Positions 23,842 through 32,884 are shown, counted from the first letter of the stretch. The stretch: 64,000 nucleotides of DNA from Dactylosporangium sp040605635 (GCF_040605635.1 NZ_JBEXDG010000038.1:1-64000), one strand, 5' to 3'. Translations and numbers: made by a program. The notes: generated from the letters alone by a model not told the origin.

Positions 23842-24551
23842 GCACGCCCGAGGCTGCCGTCGGCAAGCGACCGGGAGCCGGCGACCCGGCCGTCCGCGAG
23901 GGACACGACGCGATTCGCGCAGCGCTGCGCCATCCGCTCGTCGTGGGTCACGAGCAGCAGCGTCTGGCCGATCTGGTTGAGGTCGAGCAGCAGGTCCATG
24001 ACCTGCTCACCGGCGTGGCTGTCCAGGGCGCCGGTCGGCTCGTCGGCGAGCAGCAGCGCGGGACGGTTCATCAACGCGCGGGCCACCGCGACCCGCTGCC
24101 GCTCCCCGCCGCTGAGCACCGAGGGGTAGGCGTTGCGCCGGTCGGCGATCCCGAGCTCGTCGAGCAGCTCCAGGGCACGCCGCCTGGCCTGCCCGGCGGA
24201 GACCCCGGTGAGCTGGGCGGCGAGCGCGACATTCTCCAGGGCGGGCAGGTCGTCGAGCAGGTTGAAGAACTGGAAGATCATGCCGATGCGCTTGCGGCGG
24301 AACAGGGCGCGCCCCTTCTCGTTGAGCCGCGCGAGGTCCTCGTCGTGCACGACGACGGTGCCGGCGGTCGGCCGGTCCAGCCCGGCGATCATGTTGAGCA
24401 GCGTCGACTTGCCGCAGCCGGACGGGCCCATGACGGCGACCGCCTCGCCCGCCCGGATCTCCAGCGACACCCCGTCGAGCGCGGTGGTGTCGCCGTATTC
24501 CTTGCGAACGCCGTCGAGCCGCACCACGACCCGTGCATCTGACCCACTCAT
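23835..24551 (-). CDS. ABC transporter ATP-binding protein (MacB/LolD type)
   Basis: A 238-residue ATPase with Walker A GPSGCGKST (residues 42-50), Q-loop FQFFNLLDDLPALENV, signature LSGGERQRVAVARAL, Walker B ALLLADEPTGALD and the switch His in LLLVTHDERMA. This profile is that of MacB/LolD-type ATPases that power FtsX-like permeases. The ATG at 24551 is preferred over the long open frame upstream, which is antisense to the kinase gene. Its stop overlaps the permease start, so the two are co-translated. It is divergent from the histidine kinase gene at 24684 across about 130 bp that must contain both promoters. Confidence 0.92.
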   Translation of the reverse strand: MSGSDARVVVRLDGVRKEYGDTTALDGVSLEIRAGEAVAVMGPSGCGKSTLLNMIAGLDRPTAGTVVVHDEDLARLNEKGRALFRRKRIGMIFQFFNLLDDLPALENVALAAQLTGVSAGQARRRALELLDELGIADRRNAYPSVLSGGERQRVAVARALMNRPALLLADEPTGALDSHAGEQVMDLLLDLNQIGQTLLLVTHDERMAQRCANRVVSLADGRVAGSRSLADGSLGRAW

Positions 24552-24683
24552 GGAACGAAACCTAGGACCTCCCCGCGCACAGCGCGTCCCTCCACAGGTC
24601 CACCCCGCCGCATCGGGGTCATCCTGTGGGAGTACATCAGCGGCCGGATGCGACAGGAACAGCTCGTCTGCGAAGGTGGACCG

Positions 24684-25454
24684 GTGTGGACGACGTGGCT
24701 GAGCATCGCGCTGGCATGCGCGTGCGTGGTGGCCGTCGTCCTGGGCAGAGCGCTGACGACGACCGGAAAGCGGCTCGAAACCGTGCTCGGCGAGCGGGGC
24801 TGGCTGCTGGAGCGCGAGCGGGAGGCGGCCGCGAGGACGGCCGTGGACGAGGAGCGGGCCAGGATCGCCCGGGAGCTGCACGACATCGTCAGCCACACGG
24901 TCAGCGTCATGGTCGTGCAGGCCTCCGCGGCCAGGGAGGTCCTCGACACGATGCCCGACGAGGCGGCGACCGCGCTGCGGGCCGTGGAGGACGCCGGCCG
25001 GGGCGCCCTCACCGAGCTGCGGCACCTGCTGGGCCTGCTGGCTCCCGGGGAGGACGACACCCTGACGCCGCAGCCGAGCCTGCGCGCACTGTCGCCGCTG
25101 GTGGACCGGATCGCGTTCGCCGGGCTGCCGGTCGAGGTGCACGTCTCGGGCGAGCCGCGCCCGCTGCCGGCCGGTGTGGACCTGACCGCGTACCGGATCA
25201 TCCAGGAGGCCCTGACGAACGCGTTGAAGCACGGCGACGGTGGCAGGGCCGAGGTGCTGGTCCGCTACGCCGACCGGTCGCTGCGGGTCGAGGTCCTCAG
25301 CAGCGGGCCGAGCGTGAGGTCGGTCAGCGAGGACGGGCGCGGCCTCACCGGGCTGCGGGCCAGGGTCGCGGTGTACGGCGGCGACCTCGACGCCCGAAGG
25401 CGCCTCGGCGGGGGTTACCGCGTCCGCGCCCGGATCCCCCTGGACCCGCCGTGA
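24684..25454 (+). CDS. NarL-type sensor histidine kinase
   Basis: A 256-residue kinase. One N-terminal membrane segment (WLSIALACACVVAVVLG), then a coiled coil, the HisKA_3 dimerisation helix with phospho-acceptor His66 in ELHDIVSH, and a HATPase_c domain (YRIIQEALTNALKHGDGG, then EDGRGLTGLRARVAVYGG). It has no extracellular sensor domain, so it probably senses the membrane or a partner such as the adjacent transporter. GTG 24684 has AAGGTGG just upstream; the ATG at 24648 lacks a ribosome site. Its stop overlaps the regulator start by 4 bp. Confidence 0.88.
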   Translation: MWTTWLSIALACACVVAVVLGRALTTTGKRLETVLGERGWLLEREREAAARTAVDEERARIARELHDIVSHTVSVMVVQASAAREVLDTMPDEAATALRAVEDAGRGALTELRHLLGLLAPGEDDTLTPQPSLRALSPLVDRIAFAGLPVEVHVSGEPRPLPAGVDLTAYRIIQEALTNALKHGDGGRAEVLVRYADRSLRVEVLSSGPSVRSVSEDGRGLTGLRARVAVYGGDLDARRRLGGGYRVRARIPLDPP

Positions 25455-26128
25455 GCCCGCCGAGGGTCCTCGTCGTCGACGACCAGGAGCTCATCCGCAC
25501 CGGGTTCCGGCTGATCCTGACCGCCCGCGGCATCGACGTCGCCGGGGAGGCCGGCGACGGCGCGGAGGCCGTCCGGGCCGCCGATGAGCTGCGCCCGGAT
25601 GTGGTCCTGATGGACATCCGCATGCCCGTGATGGACGGCCTGGAGGCTACCCGGCAGATCCTGGCACACCGGCCGGAGTGCCGGGTCCTGATGCTGACCA
25701 CGTTCGACCTGGACCGCTACGTGTACGCGGCGCTGCGGATCGGTGCGAGCGGCTTCCTGCTCAAGGACGTGACCGCCGACCATCTCGCCAACGCGGTCCG
25801 CCTCGTCGGCACCGGCGACGCGCTCCTGGCCCCATCGATCACCCGGCGGTTGGTCGAAAGGTTCGCGAGCCAGAGTGAAACGAGCCAGGGTGAAGAAAGG
25901 ACCGAAACGACGATCGCCGGCCTGACCCCGCGGGAGCGGGAGGTCCTCACCCTCGTGGGGAGGGGCATGTCCAACGCCGAACTCGCCGCGGAACTGTTCC
26001 TCGCCGAGGCCACCGTGAAGACGCACGTCGCAAGGATCTTCACCAAGCTCACGCTGAGAGACCGGGCACAGGCCGTCGTCGTGGCATACGAAACCGGTCT
26101 GATCAAACCTGGGGACCCGGACCGGTAG
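25451..26128 (+). CDS. NarL/LuxR-family response regulator
   Basis: A 225-residue response regulator. Receiver domain: acidic pocket VVDDQE, phospho-acceptor Asp55 in VLMDIRMP, and Lys in FLLKDVTADHL. C-terminal LuxR-type helix-turn-helix: LTPREREVLTLVGRGMSNAELAAELFLAEATVKTHVARIF. The linker (SQSETSQGEERTETT) is unusually polar. The GTG start lies inside the kinase stop (GTGA), so translation is coupled. It probably controls the divergent ABC genes. Its last 26 bp overlap the convergent gene. Confidence 0.93.
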   Translation: MSPPRVLVVDDQELIRTGFRLILTARGIDVAGEAGDGAEAVRAADELRPDVVLMDIRMPVMDGLEATRQILAHRPECRVLMLTTFDLDRYVYAALRIGASGFLLKDVTADHLANAVRLVGTGDALLAPSITRRLVERFASQSETSQGEERTETTIAGLTPREREVLTLVGRGMSNAELAAELFLAEATVKTHVARIFTKLTLRDRAQAVVVAYETGLIKPGDPDR

Positions 26129-27128
26129 TCCCGGTGGCGATCTGCATCGTCGACAGCAACGCGAGCGTCGACTCCGCGCCCTGGTTGAGGTTCGGACCGT
26201 CCGGGGTGAGGCCGTCGAACCCGCCACCGGTCAGCGGATCCCACATGACGACGCCGCCGTCGTTGTCGCCGAGGAACCAGCCGGCCGCCTGCCGCACGAC
26301 GAGATCCCAGTGGCGCTGGCCGGTGGCGGCGATCGCGGTCGCGGCCGCGTCGGCGAGTGCGGCCACCTCGATCGGCTGCTGGTCGAAGCGCTCGCGTGGG
26401 CCGTCGCGCCGCCAGCCGGTGGCGGCGACGACCGACAGCCGGTCGCCGGACTCCTGGACGCCGTGCAGCCAGCGCAGCATCCGCAGGCCGCCGGCGAGCA
26501 GCGCGTCGTCGCGCAGGAGGTGCCCGGCGGCGACGACGACCTCGGCGAGGGACGCGTTGCCGTACGTGAGCCGCTCCCGCGGCCAGGGCCACAACGGGTC
26601 TGCGGCGGGGACGCCGACCGCCGTCGCCGCGTCGCGCAGCAGCGCCGACGCCACGGTGTTGCCCGGGTCGGCGCGCAGCACCTCGGCGGCGCCCAGCCCC
26701 GCGTAGGACATCGCGTGCACCGCGGGTGACCGGCGCATGGCGCCGAGCATGAACATGCCGAGCGCCTCCCGCCGGATCCACGGCGCGGCGCTGCGGGCGG
26801 CGGCGGTGCCGAGTCCCCATACTGCGCGGCCCCACCAGTCGCCGACGCCGGGCTCGTCGCTCCAGCGCCGGTCATGGCCGAGGCGGTTGCGGAAGGCGCC
26901 CGTGCCGTCCTGGGCGTGCGCGAGGAACGTCAGGTAGCACTCCGCGAGGCGCAGCACCTCCGGCGACGGGTCCGGCTCGCGGCTGGTGACCAGCAGGCCC
27001 CGGGCGACGTCGTCGGTGCAGTAGCCGTGCTCCCGCCGCACCGTGGCGTGCCGGGCGTGCTCGAACAGCCCGGTGTCGTCGGTGAGCCGGGCGAGGTGCG
27101 TGAAGTCGAGCGCCGGTGTGGTCGTCAC
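26103..27128 (-). CDS. alpha-barrel glycan-processing protein paired with a glycosyltransferase
   Basis: A 341-residue cytosolic protein, rich in helices and Trp, of the kind coded next to actinobacterial GT4 enzymes. Opening LDFTHLARLTDDTGLFEHARHATVRREHGYCTDDVARGLLV, and a middle FRNRLGHDRRWSDEPGVGDWWGRAVWGLG, suggest an (alpha/alpha)6 barrel like those of glycosidases or glycan phosphorylases. The acidic residues of CTDDVAR and SDEPG could be catalytic, but I cannot assign a family. Translation from GTG 27128 overlaps the stop of the glycosyltransferase gene by 4 bp (GTGA). The two products probably act on the same glycan. Confidence 0.6.
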   Translation of the reverse strand: MTTTPALDFTHLARLTDDTGLFEHARHATVRREHGYCTDDVARGLLVTSREPDPSPEVLRLAECYLTFLAHAQDGTGAFRNRLGHDRRWSDEPGVGDWWGRAVWGLGTAAARSAAPWIRREALGMFMLGAMRRSPAVHAMSYAGLGAAEVLRADPGNTVASALLRDAATAVGVPAADPLWPWPRERLTYGNASLAEVVVAAGHLLRDDALLAGGLRMLRWLHGVQESGDRLSVVAATGWRRDGPRERFDQQPIEVAALADAAATAIAATGQRHWDLVVRQAAGWFLGDNDGGVVMWDPLTGGGFDGLTPDGPNLNQGAESTLALLSTMQIATGTTGPGPQV

Positions 27129-28255
27129 GCCGCGTACGCGGTGGGTCGCGCGTGGACCAGGCCTCGGGCGAGCTCCGCGTAGCGCCGCGCGATGACCGGC
27201 CACCGTGCCGCCTCGGTCAGGGTGCGGCCGCGACCGGTGAGCTCGCCGGCCAGGCCGGGCTCGGTGAGGATCCGGCGGACCGCCGCGGCCATGGCGGCGG
27301 CGTCCTGGTGCGGCACGACCAGGCCGGGCCCGTCGGTGAGAAGCTCGACGGCGTGCGGGAAGGCGGTCGCCACGACCGGGATCCCGGCGGCGACCGCCTC
27401 GACGAGGACGCCGGAGGTCACCTGCTCGCGGGAGTCGTACGGCAGGACCACCACGTCGGCGGAGCGGACCAGAGCGGACAGCGCCGCCCGGTCCAGGTAT
27501 TCACCACGGAACCGGACGAGCTGCGCCATGTCCAGCAGGTGCGTGAGGCGCCGCAGGCCGGACCGGTAGGTCTCGCCCTCGTGCTCGAGCACCTTCGGGT
27601 GGGTCTGCCCCGCGACCGTGTAGGTCGGCTGCGGGTCCAGGTCACGCAGCCGGGCCAGGGCCCGCACCGCCCACTCGATGCCCTTGCCGGGGCCGAGCAG
27701 GCCCCAGGTCAGCAGGTGCGGCCGGGCGCCGTCGCCGGCCGGGGCGGCGGCTGGGGCGTCGACGCCGTGCGGGATGACGTGGACCTTCGTGGCGTCGACC
27801 GCGTAGCCGGCGACTAGCCGGTCGCGGGCGGTGCCGGTCAGCGTCACGACGGCACCGGCGGCCGACATGATCTTCTCCAGCAGCGTCCGCTGCGCGTGGC
27901 TCGGCCGGGTCAGGACCGTGTGGAGCACGACGATGCTCGGCACCGTCAGGCGGCGCAGCAGCGGCAGCAGGTCCTCGCCGTCCCGGCCGGGATAGATGCC
28001 GTATTCGTGCTGCACGACGGCGACGTCGTAGCCACCCAGGACGTCGGCGGCGGCACGCCACCCGCCTCCCGGGCCGGACCGCCACGTGTGCGTGACGTCA
28101 GGCCTGGCGCGCTGGTCGTCGCCGAGGGCGGTCACCCGCACGATGCCGTGCGGCTCCCGCTCGACGGGAAGGTGCCCGGCGAGCGCCGAACTGAAGCTGG
28201 CGAGTCCGCACAGTGTCGGCGGATGCGTGCTGAGGAAGCCGTAACTGATGGCCAT
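27125..28255 (-). CDS. GT4-type glycosyltransferase
   Basis: A 376-residue GT-B fold enzyme. The N-terminal acceptor domain opens with YGFLSTHPPTLCGLASFSSALAGHL (glycine loop) and has QHEYGIYPGRDG. The C-terminal nucleotide-sugar domain holds HVIPHGVD, the K/R-rich GLLGPGKGIEWAVRAL, and the E-x7-E-like region SGVLVEAVAAGIPVVATAFPHAVELL. It likely transfers a sugar from an NDP donor in the cytoplasm. The ATG at 28255 is preceded by GAGAGG. It is first in a two-gene operon with the barrel protein; the GH30 genes lie immediately upstream on the same strand but behind a terminator. Confidence 0.88.
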   Translation of the reverse strand: MAISYGFLSTHPPTLCGLASFSSALAGHLPVEREPHGIVRVTALGDDQRARPDVTHTWRSGPGGGWRAAADVLGGYDVAVVQHEYGIYPGRDGEDLLPLLRRLTVPSIVVLHTVLTRPSHAQRTLLEKIMSAAGAVVTLTGTARDRLVAGYAVDATKVHVIPHGVDAPAAAPAGDGARPHLLTWGLLGPGKGIEWAVRALARLRDLDPQPTYTVAGQTHPKVLEHEGETYRSGLRRLTHLLDMAQLVRFRGEYLDRAALSALVRSADVVVLPYDSREQVTSGVLVEAVAAGIPVVATAFPHAVELLTDGPGLVVPHQDAAAMAAAVRRILTEPGLAGELTGRGRTLTEAARWPVIARRYAELARGLVHARPTAYAA

Positions 28256-28399
28256 ATGCCGAACCTCTCGCCCGGCACGCCGAGGCAGGCACCGGAAGGT
28301 CGGCACGGTGGCGCTGAAGACGACCGAGAACGCCGGGTTGCGGATCACCATGGAGGGCCGCTGGTTTCCGGGATACCCCGAACCGTACACCCGGTGACG

Positions 28400-28429
28400 C
28401 CCGGGAGCCCTTGGCGGAGGGCTCCCGGG
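28400..28429 (-). terminator. terminator of the first GH30 gene
   Basis: CCCGGGAGCCC (28400-28410) pairs exactly with GGGCTCCCGGG (28419-28429) across an 8-nt loop. It starts 8 bp after the stop of the GH30 gene that ends at 28437. Confidence 0.7.
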
Positions 28430-28436
28430 ACGCACG

Positions 28437-30338
28437 TCACCCTTGCGTGACCAGGCGGAACGACTGCGCCGCCCCGCCGGTGCAGCCCCACTGCTGCAGC
28501 AACGCTCCGTCAGCGGTTGAAACATCACGGACGTCGAGACATTTGCCACTGTTGCGGGCGGTGAAGCGGAAGTTCCCGCCGCCGAGCGACGCCGGCAGCC
28601 ACTGCTGGTTGGTGCCGCCGCCGTACGCCCACAGGTGCACCTGCGCACCGTCGCCGGTCGCGCCGGCGCCGCCGTTCACGTCCCAGGCGAGGTTCGGCGC
28701 GAACCGGTTCACGACCTGGTAGTAGCCGTTGCTGGTGGGCCGGAACTGCCACTGCTGGTTGGTGCCGGTGCCGCACGTCCACTGCTGCAGGGCGGTGCCG
28801 TTGGCGGTGCCCCAGCCGGCGTCGTCGAGGCACTTGCCGCTGTTGGTGCTGATCACCTGGTACCACTTGGCGGGGTCGATCGTGGTCGCCGGCGGCTGCG
28901 AGGTGGGGGGCTGGCTGGTCGGGGTGACCGGCCCGCCGGGCCAGGTGAACGTGGCCATGGAGCCGCCCGGCAGGTTGTAGCCGAACGACGAGCCGCCGTA
29001 GGACACCTGGAAGTTCTGGGCGCCGCCGGAGTTCACCGCGACGAGCACGATCGAGCCGTCCGGGTTGCGGAAGGCGACGTTCTCGATGCCGCCCTGGCCG
29101 TAGTTCGTCGAGTCGATGCGGACCGCGCCGGGCTTGACGAACTTCGCCAGGTGCCCGAGGACGTAGTACTCCGCGTTGTACGTGACGCTGCCGCCGTCGA
29201 CGGTGGCGACGCCCATGCAGTTGGTGCAGCTGCCGATGACCGGGCCGTGGTTGCTGTTGAGCGCCATGTTCCACAGCGTCACGGTCTTCGCCCAGTTGCG
29301 GGTCGCGCCGATCGCGAGGTTGCGGCCCTGCCACAGCAGCGAGTCGGCGAACGTGTTGCCCGACTCGACGCCGGAGCACTCGGTGAAGAAGACGTCCTTG
29401 TTCGGGTACGCGTTGCGCACCGTGCTCTGCCCGCTCGGCGTGCCGCCGTAGCAGTGCCACGCGGTGCCCGCCGTGTTGTTGCCGGTCGAGGCGAGGACCT
29501 GCTGGGGGAACGACGTGTTGTCCCAGTTGTGGTCCCACGCCAGGATCTTCGTGCTGAGCCCGGCCGCGGACAGCTTCGGCGCCAGGTTGTTGATGATCGC
29601 TGCCTGCTGCGAGGCGGACATCAGCATGCCGGGGTAGCCGGGCGGGGAGAACTGCGGTTCGTTCTGGATGCTGAGGTACTGCACGGGCACGCCCGCCGCC
29701 TGGTAGGCCTGCACCGACCTGACGAGGTAGTCGGCGAAGGTCGCCTCGTAGTTGGTGCTCAGCGAGCCGCCGACCAGGTTGCCGTTGGTCTTCATCCAGG
29801 CCGGCGCGCTCCACGGCACGACCATCGTGGACAGCTGCGGGTTCAACGACCGGGCCTGCGTCAGCAGCGGGATGATGTACGACTGGTCGTGCGCGATCGA
29901 GAACCGGGTGAGGCCGGGGTCGGCCGCGCCGTCGTCGTAGGTGTAGAAGTTCAGCGAGAAGTCCGAGGCGCCCAGCGGCTGGCGCAGGAAGCTCAGGCCG
30001 ATCCCGCTGGAGGGGTTGAACAGCGCGTTCATGATGCTGTTGCGGGCGGACGAGTTGTAGACGAGCGAAGCGGACGAGTCGGTGAACGACGCGCCGAAGC
30101 CGACCATCGACTGGTAGCTGGTGTTCGGGTTGACGGTGATCGTCGACCCGCTGCCGGCGGTGCCGAACGCGACGTCGGCCTTCTTCGTGAGCTGGTTGGC
30201 GCGGTCCGGCGTGGTGAGCCAGACACCGGCGTTGGTGGCGGCGAGGGCGGGCGACGCCTGGGTGACCACGAGCGCGGTGCCGGTGGCGAGCAGCGCCCCG
30301 GCGGCGCAGGTGGCCAGGAGCCGTTTCCTTGCGGACAT
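28437..30338 (-). CDS. secreted GH30 glycoside hydrolase with ricin-type CBM13
   Basis: A 633-residue secreted enzyme: signal peptide RKRLLATCAAGALLATGTALVVTQASPALA, a GH30 (beta/alpha)8 barrel with flanking beta domain (residues about 40-475), a Thr/Pro linker (VTPTSQPPTSQPPATT) and a ricin B-like carbohydrate-binding module (about 490-633) with repeated QxW motifs (LQQWTC, NQQWQF, NQQWLP, LQQWGC). The acid/base is E227 in IQNEPQF and the nucleophile E320 in FFTECSG. GH30 members cleave beta-1,6-glucan, glucuronoxylan, fucosides or glucosylceramide; the sequence alone does not settle which. AGAAGGGA precedes the ATG. Confidence 0.9.
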   Translation of the reverse strand: MSARKRLLATCAAGALLATGTALVVTQASPALAATNAGVWLTTPDRANQLTKKADVAFGTAGSGSTITVNPNTSYQSMVGFGASFTDSSASLVYNSSARNSIMNALFNPSSGIGLSFLRQPLGASDFSLNFYTYDDGAADPGLTRFSIAHDQSYIIPLLTQARSLNPQLSTMVVPWSAPAWMKTNGNLVGGSLSTNYEATFADYLVRSVQAYQAAGVPVQYLSIQNEPQFSPPGYPGMLMSASQQAAIINNLAPKLSAAGLSTKILAWDHNWDNTSFPQQVLASTGNNTAGTAWHCYGGTPSGQSTVRNAYPNKDVFFTECSGVESGNTFADSLLWQGRNLAIGATRNWAKTVTLWNMALNSNHGPVIGSCTNCMGVATVDGGSVTYNAEYYVLGHLAKFVKPGAVRIDSTNYGQGGIENVAFRNPDGSIVLVAVNSGGAQNFQVSYGGSSFGYNLPGGSMATFTWPGGPVTPTSQPPTSQPPATTIDPAKWYQVISTNSGKCLDDAGWGTANGTALQQWTCGTGTNQQWQFRPTSNGYYQVVNRFAPNLAWDVNGGAGATGDGAQVHLWAYGGGTNQQWLPASLGGGNFRFTARNSGKCLDVRDVSTADGALLQQWGCTGGAAQSFRLVTQG

Positions 30339-30398
30339 GGCGGGTCCCTTCTGGGGGTGGGGAGAGGCAGGCGGGGCGGGCGGGCCCCGCCTGCCCGG

Positions 30399-32330
30399 TT
30401 ACGCGTACAGGCGGATGTCGGCGAGGCTCCACCAGCTGCCGCTGCTGCCCGTGTTCGTCACCCGCACGTAGCGGGCGCGGGCCTGTGCGTCGACGTTGGT
30501 GAGCTGGCCGGTGCCCGTACCGGATGCGATGACGCGCCAGGAGCTGCCGTCGTCGCTGACGGAGAGCTGCCAGGAGCGGGCGTAGTCACCGACGCTGCCG
30601 CCGCTGTCGATCGCGACCCGGCGGAAGCGCACCGGGGCGGCGAGGTCGACCTGCAGGTACTGGCCGGGCTCCTGCGCCTGGCCGGCGGACCAGCGGGTCG
30701 AGGCGTCCTCGTCCACGGCCAGCTTCGCGTCGGCGGACGCGGGCAGGGACGTGGCGGTGGCGCCCTTCAGCGACAGCAGCTTGAGGCCGTCGTCGAACAC
30801 CCGGTTGCGGGGCCAGGTGAACGTGGCGAGGGAGCCGCCGGGCAGCGTGTAGTCGAACGTGCGGCCGCCGGCGGCGACGGTGAAGGTGCGCGGGTCGTCG
30901 TTCTCGTTGTGCACGACCAGCGCGGTGGAGCCGTCCGGGTTGCGGAACGCGACGTCCATGATCTGGCCGTTCCACCCGGTCGTGCCGAAGGAGGTGCTGG
31001 CGATGCGGACCGCGCCGGGCTTCACGAAGCGCGACAGGTGCCCGATCGTGTAGTACTCGGCGTTGGTGGTGAACGTGCCGTCCGGCTGCACCGTGATCAG
31101 GCCGGTGCAGGTGTCGCAGCCGCCGAGGTGCGGGCCGCCGGTCGCGTCGAGGGCGATGTTCCAGTTGACCGCGGACTTCGCCCAGTTGCGGGTGGTCCCG
31201 ATCGCGATGGTACGAGCGTGCCACTTCAGCGTGTCGCGGAAGAACTGCGCCGGGGTGTCACTGGCGCCGTGCGAGCCGGAGCACTCGGTGAACCAGATGC
31301 CCTTGGCCGGGAACGCGTCGTGCAGGGCGGTCTGCGCGGCCGGGTCACCGTAGTAGCAGTGGTACGCGGTGCCGGCCAGCCACTTCCCGGCGGGGCTTCG
31401 CAGGAGCTGGTACGGGTAGTCCGTCTCCGGGTCCTGCCCCGGCGGGACGTTGACCACGTCGTTGGGGTGCGTGGCCCAGTTGTGGTCGTAGCCGATGATC
31501 TTCGTGCGGGGGCTGAAGATCCGCAGCAGCGGGCCGAGGATCTCGATGACCTTGGCCTCCTGCGCGACCCGCATGGCCGTGGTCGGGTAGCCGTTCTGGC
31601 CGCCGTTCTGCGGCTCGTTCTGCACGGTGATGTAGTCGACCGGCACCCCGGCGGCGGTGTACGCGAGGACGAAGCGGGTCAGGTACGCCGCGTACACGGC
31701 GTAGATCTTCGGGTCGTCGATGAGCGAGCCGCCGACGAGCGAGTCGTTGGTCTTCATCCACGCCGGCGGGCTCCACGGCGTCGCCATGATCTTCAGCTGC
31801 GGGTTGAGCTGCTTCGCCCGGCGCAGCAGCGGCAGGATCCGCTGCTGGTCGTGGGCGATGCTGAACTTCGACAGCGTCCAGTCCTTCTGCCCCGCCGGCA
31901 CGTCGTCGAGCGAGTAGTGGCTGCTCTCGGCCGTGAAGTCCGACGAGCCGACCGGCTGGCGCAGGAAGCTCACACCGTCACCCTGCTCGGGGTCGAACAG
32001 GGCGCGCATGGCCTTGTCGCGTTCGCCCGCGCTCAGCCGGTGCAGCACGGCGGCCGAGGAATCGGTGATCGACGCCCCGAACCCGTCCATGGTCTGGTAC
32101 TCGCGGCTCGGGTCCACGGTGACGACGGGGTTGGGGTTCCCGGCGACCGGCCTGCCGAACGGGACCTGGGCCCGCTCGTGCATGAGCTCGGTGCCGTCGA
32201 CGGTCGTCACCCACACCCTGGCCGTCGCGGCGGGCTCCCCGGCCTGCGCCGCGGTCACCCCCGCCAGCCCTGCCATCCCCATGGCGACGGCGGCACCGGC
32301 CGCCACCAGCCGTAACACCTGTCGTGTCAT
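30399..32330 (-). CDS. secreted GH30 glycoside hydrolase with discoidin (F5/8C, CBM32-like) domain
   Basis: A 643-residue enzyme paralogous to its neighbour. Signal peptide QVLRLVAAGAAVAMGMAGLAGVTAAQA, GH30 domain with acid/base E239 (VQNEPQN) and nucleophile E349 (WFTECSG), then a C-terminal F5/8 type C domain (ASADAKLAVDEDASTRWSAGQ ... SWQLSVSDDGSSWRVIASG ... RYVRVTNTGS) that binds galactose-type or other glycans at the cell or matrix surface. The ATG at 32330 has GGGAGA upstream and is preferred to the ATG at 32354, which has none. The two GH30 genes are 60 bp apart and probably co-transcribed. Confidence 0.9.
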   Translation of the reverse strand: MTRQVLRLVAAGAAVAMGMAGLAGVTAAQAGEPAATARVWVTTVDGTELMHERAQVPFGRPVAGNPNPVVTVDPSREYQTMDGFGASITDSSAAVLHRLSAGERDKAMRALFDPEQGDGVSFLRQPVGSSDFTAESSHYSLDDVPAGQKDWTLSKFSIAHDQQRILPLLRRAKQLNPQLKIMATPWSPPAWMKTNDSLVGGSLIDDPKIYAVYAAYLTRFVLAYTAAGVPVDYITVQNEPQNGGQNGYPTTAMRVAQEAKVIEILGPLLRIFSPRTKIIGYDHNWATHPNDVVNVPPGQDPETDYPYQLLRSPAGKWLAGTAYHCYYGDPAAQTALHDAFPAKGIWFTECSGSHGASDTPAQFFRDTLKWHARTIAIGTTRNWAKSAVNWNIALDATGGPHLGGCDTCTGLITVQPDGTFTTNAEYYTIGHLSRFVKPGAVRIASTSFGTTGWNGQIMDVAFRNPDGSTALVVHNENDDPRTFTVAAGGRTFDYTLPGGSLATFTWPRNRVFDDGLKLLSLKGATATSLPASADAKLAVDEDASTRWSAGQAQEPGQYLQVDLAAPVRFRRVAIDSGGSVGDYARSWQLSVSDDGSSWRVIASGTGTGQLTNVDAQARARYVRVTNTGSSGSWWSLADIRLYA

Positions 32331-32352
32331 CGCGCGTCTCCCAGAGTTCCGC

Positions 32353-32379
32353 ATGTAACAAATGAAACACGAATGTAAC
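32353..32379 (-). promoter_or_regulatory. GTTACAT direct repeat upstream of GH30 genes
   Basis: ATGTAAC occurs at 32353-32359 and 32373-32379 on the plus strand, i.e. GTTACAT twice on the coding strand, 20 bp apart (two helical turns) in an otherwise unusually AT-rich stretch just upstream of the first codon. This is a candidate regulator-binding pair. Confidence 0.35.
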
Positions 32380-32502
32380 TAAGCGGAGGACAGCACAGCA
32401 TCGGCCCTCACCGATTGTCAAGAGCACTTCAGGTGCCTGACGCGATCAGTTCGGGCCGCGGTGCCGCAATGCGACGGCCGGATGAAACGGGGAGATGAAA
32501 CA

Positions 32503-32527
32503 GAAAAGGCCGGCGAGCGCCGGCCTT
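32503..32527 (-). terminator. csoR terminator
   Basis: AAGGCCGGC (32506-32514) and GCCGGCCTT (32519-32527) form a perfect 9-bp stem with a 4-nt loop. On the minus strand it is followed by TTTTCTG. It lies 16 bp beyond the csoR stop. Confidence 0.75.
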
Positions 32528-32542
32528 GTCCCTTCGCTGAGG

Positions 32543-32836
32543 TCAGCCCCTGCGGAGCAGGCGACCGACGGCGGCCATCATCTCGGTGGCCATCTCCTCG
32601 CCCTTGCCCTCCTCGGCGCCGTGCTGCATGCAGTGCCGGGCGTGGTCGTCGAGCAGGCCGAGGGCGACCTTGTCCAGGGCCGCCTGGATCGCGCTGATCT
32701 GGGTCAGGACGTCGATGCAGTAGCGGTCCTCGTCGACCATCTTCTCCACACCGCGGACCTGGCCCTCGATGCGGCGCAGCCGGCTCTGGAGCTGGTCCTT
32801 CGTCGCGGTGTAACCGCGGGGCGTGGCGGTCGTCAT
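32543..32836 (-). CDS. csoR: copper-sensing repressor CsoR
   Basis: A 97-residue all-helical repressor. The copper-binding triad of CsoR is present with exact family spacing: C40 (RYCIDVLTQ), H65 and C69 (DDHARHC). The N-terminal GYTATKDQLQSRLRRIEGQVRGVEKMVDED is the canonical DNA-binding face. Cu(I) binding would release it from the two operators just upstream, de-repressing copZ and copA. Translation could start at 32836 or at the ATG 9 bp upstream (32845); neither has a clear ribosome site. It is divergent from the copper operon and has its own terminator. Confidence 0.92.
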   Translation of the reverse strand: MTTATPRGYTATKDQLQSRLRRIEGQVRGVEKMVDEDRYCIDVLTQISAIQAALDKVALGLLDDHARHCMQHGAEEGKGEEMATEMMAAVGRLLRRG

Positions 32837-32853
32837 GGCACCCATCCTAGCGC

Positions 32854-32870
32854 ACACCCCCCGGGGGTAT
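32854..32870. promoter_or_regulatory. CsoR operator 1
   Basis: ACACCCCCCGGGGGTAT matches the CsoR consensus dyad (C-rich/G-rich halves flanked by A/T). It lies just upstream of csoR, in the divergent promoter region. Confidence 0.7.
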
Positions 32871-32884
32871 GCTACGTTCGTCGG

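Noticed and set aside
28635..32315. A 1226-codon open frame on the plus strand
   Set aside because: It is the antisense shadow of the two GH30 genes; its product is Gly/Arg/Val-rich without any domain, while the minus strand has signal peptides, catalytic motifs and binding modules.
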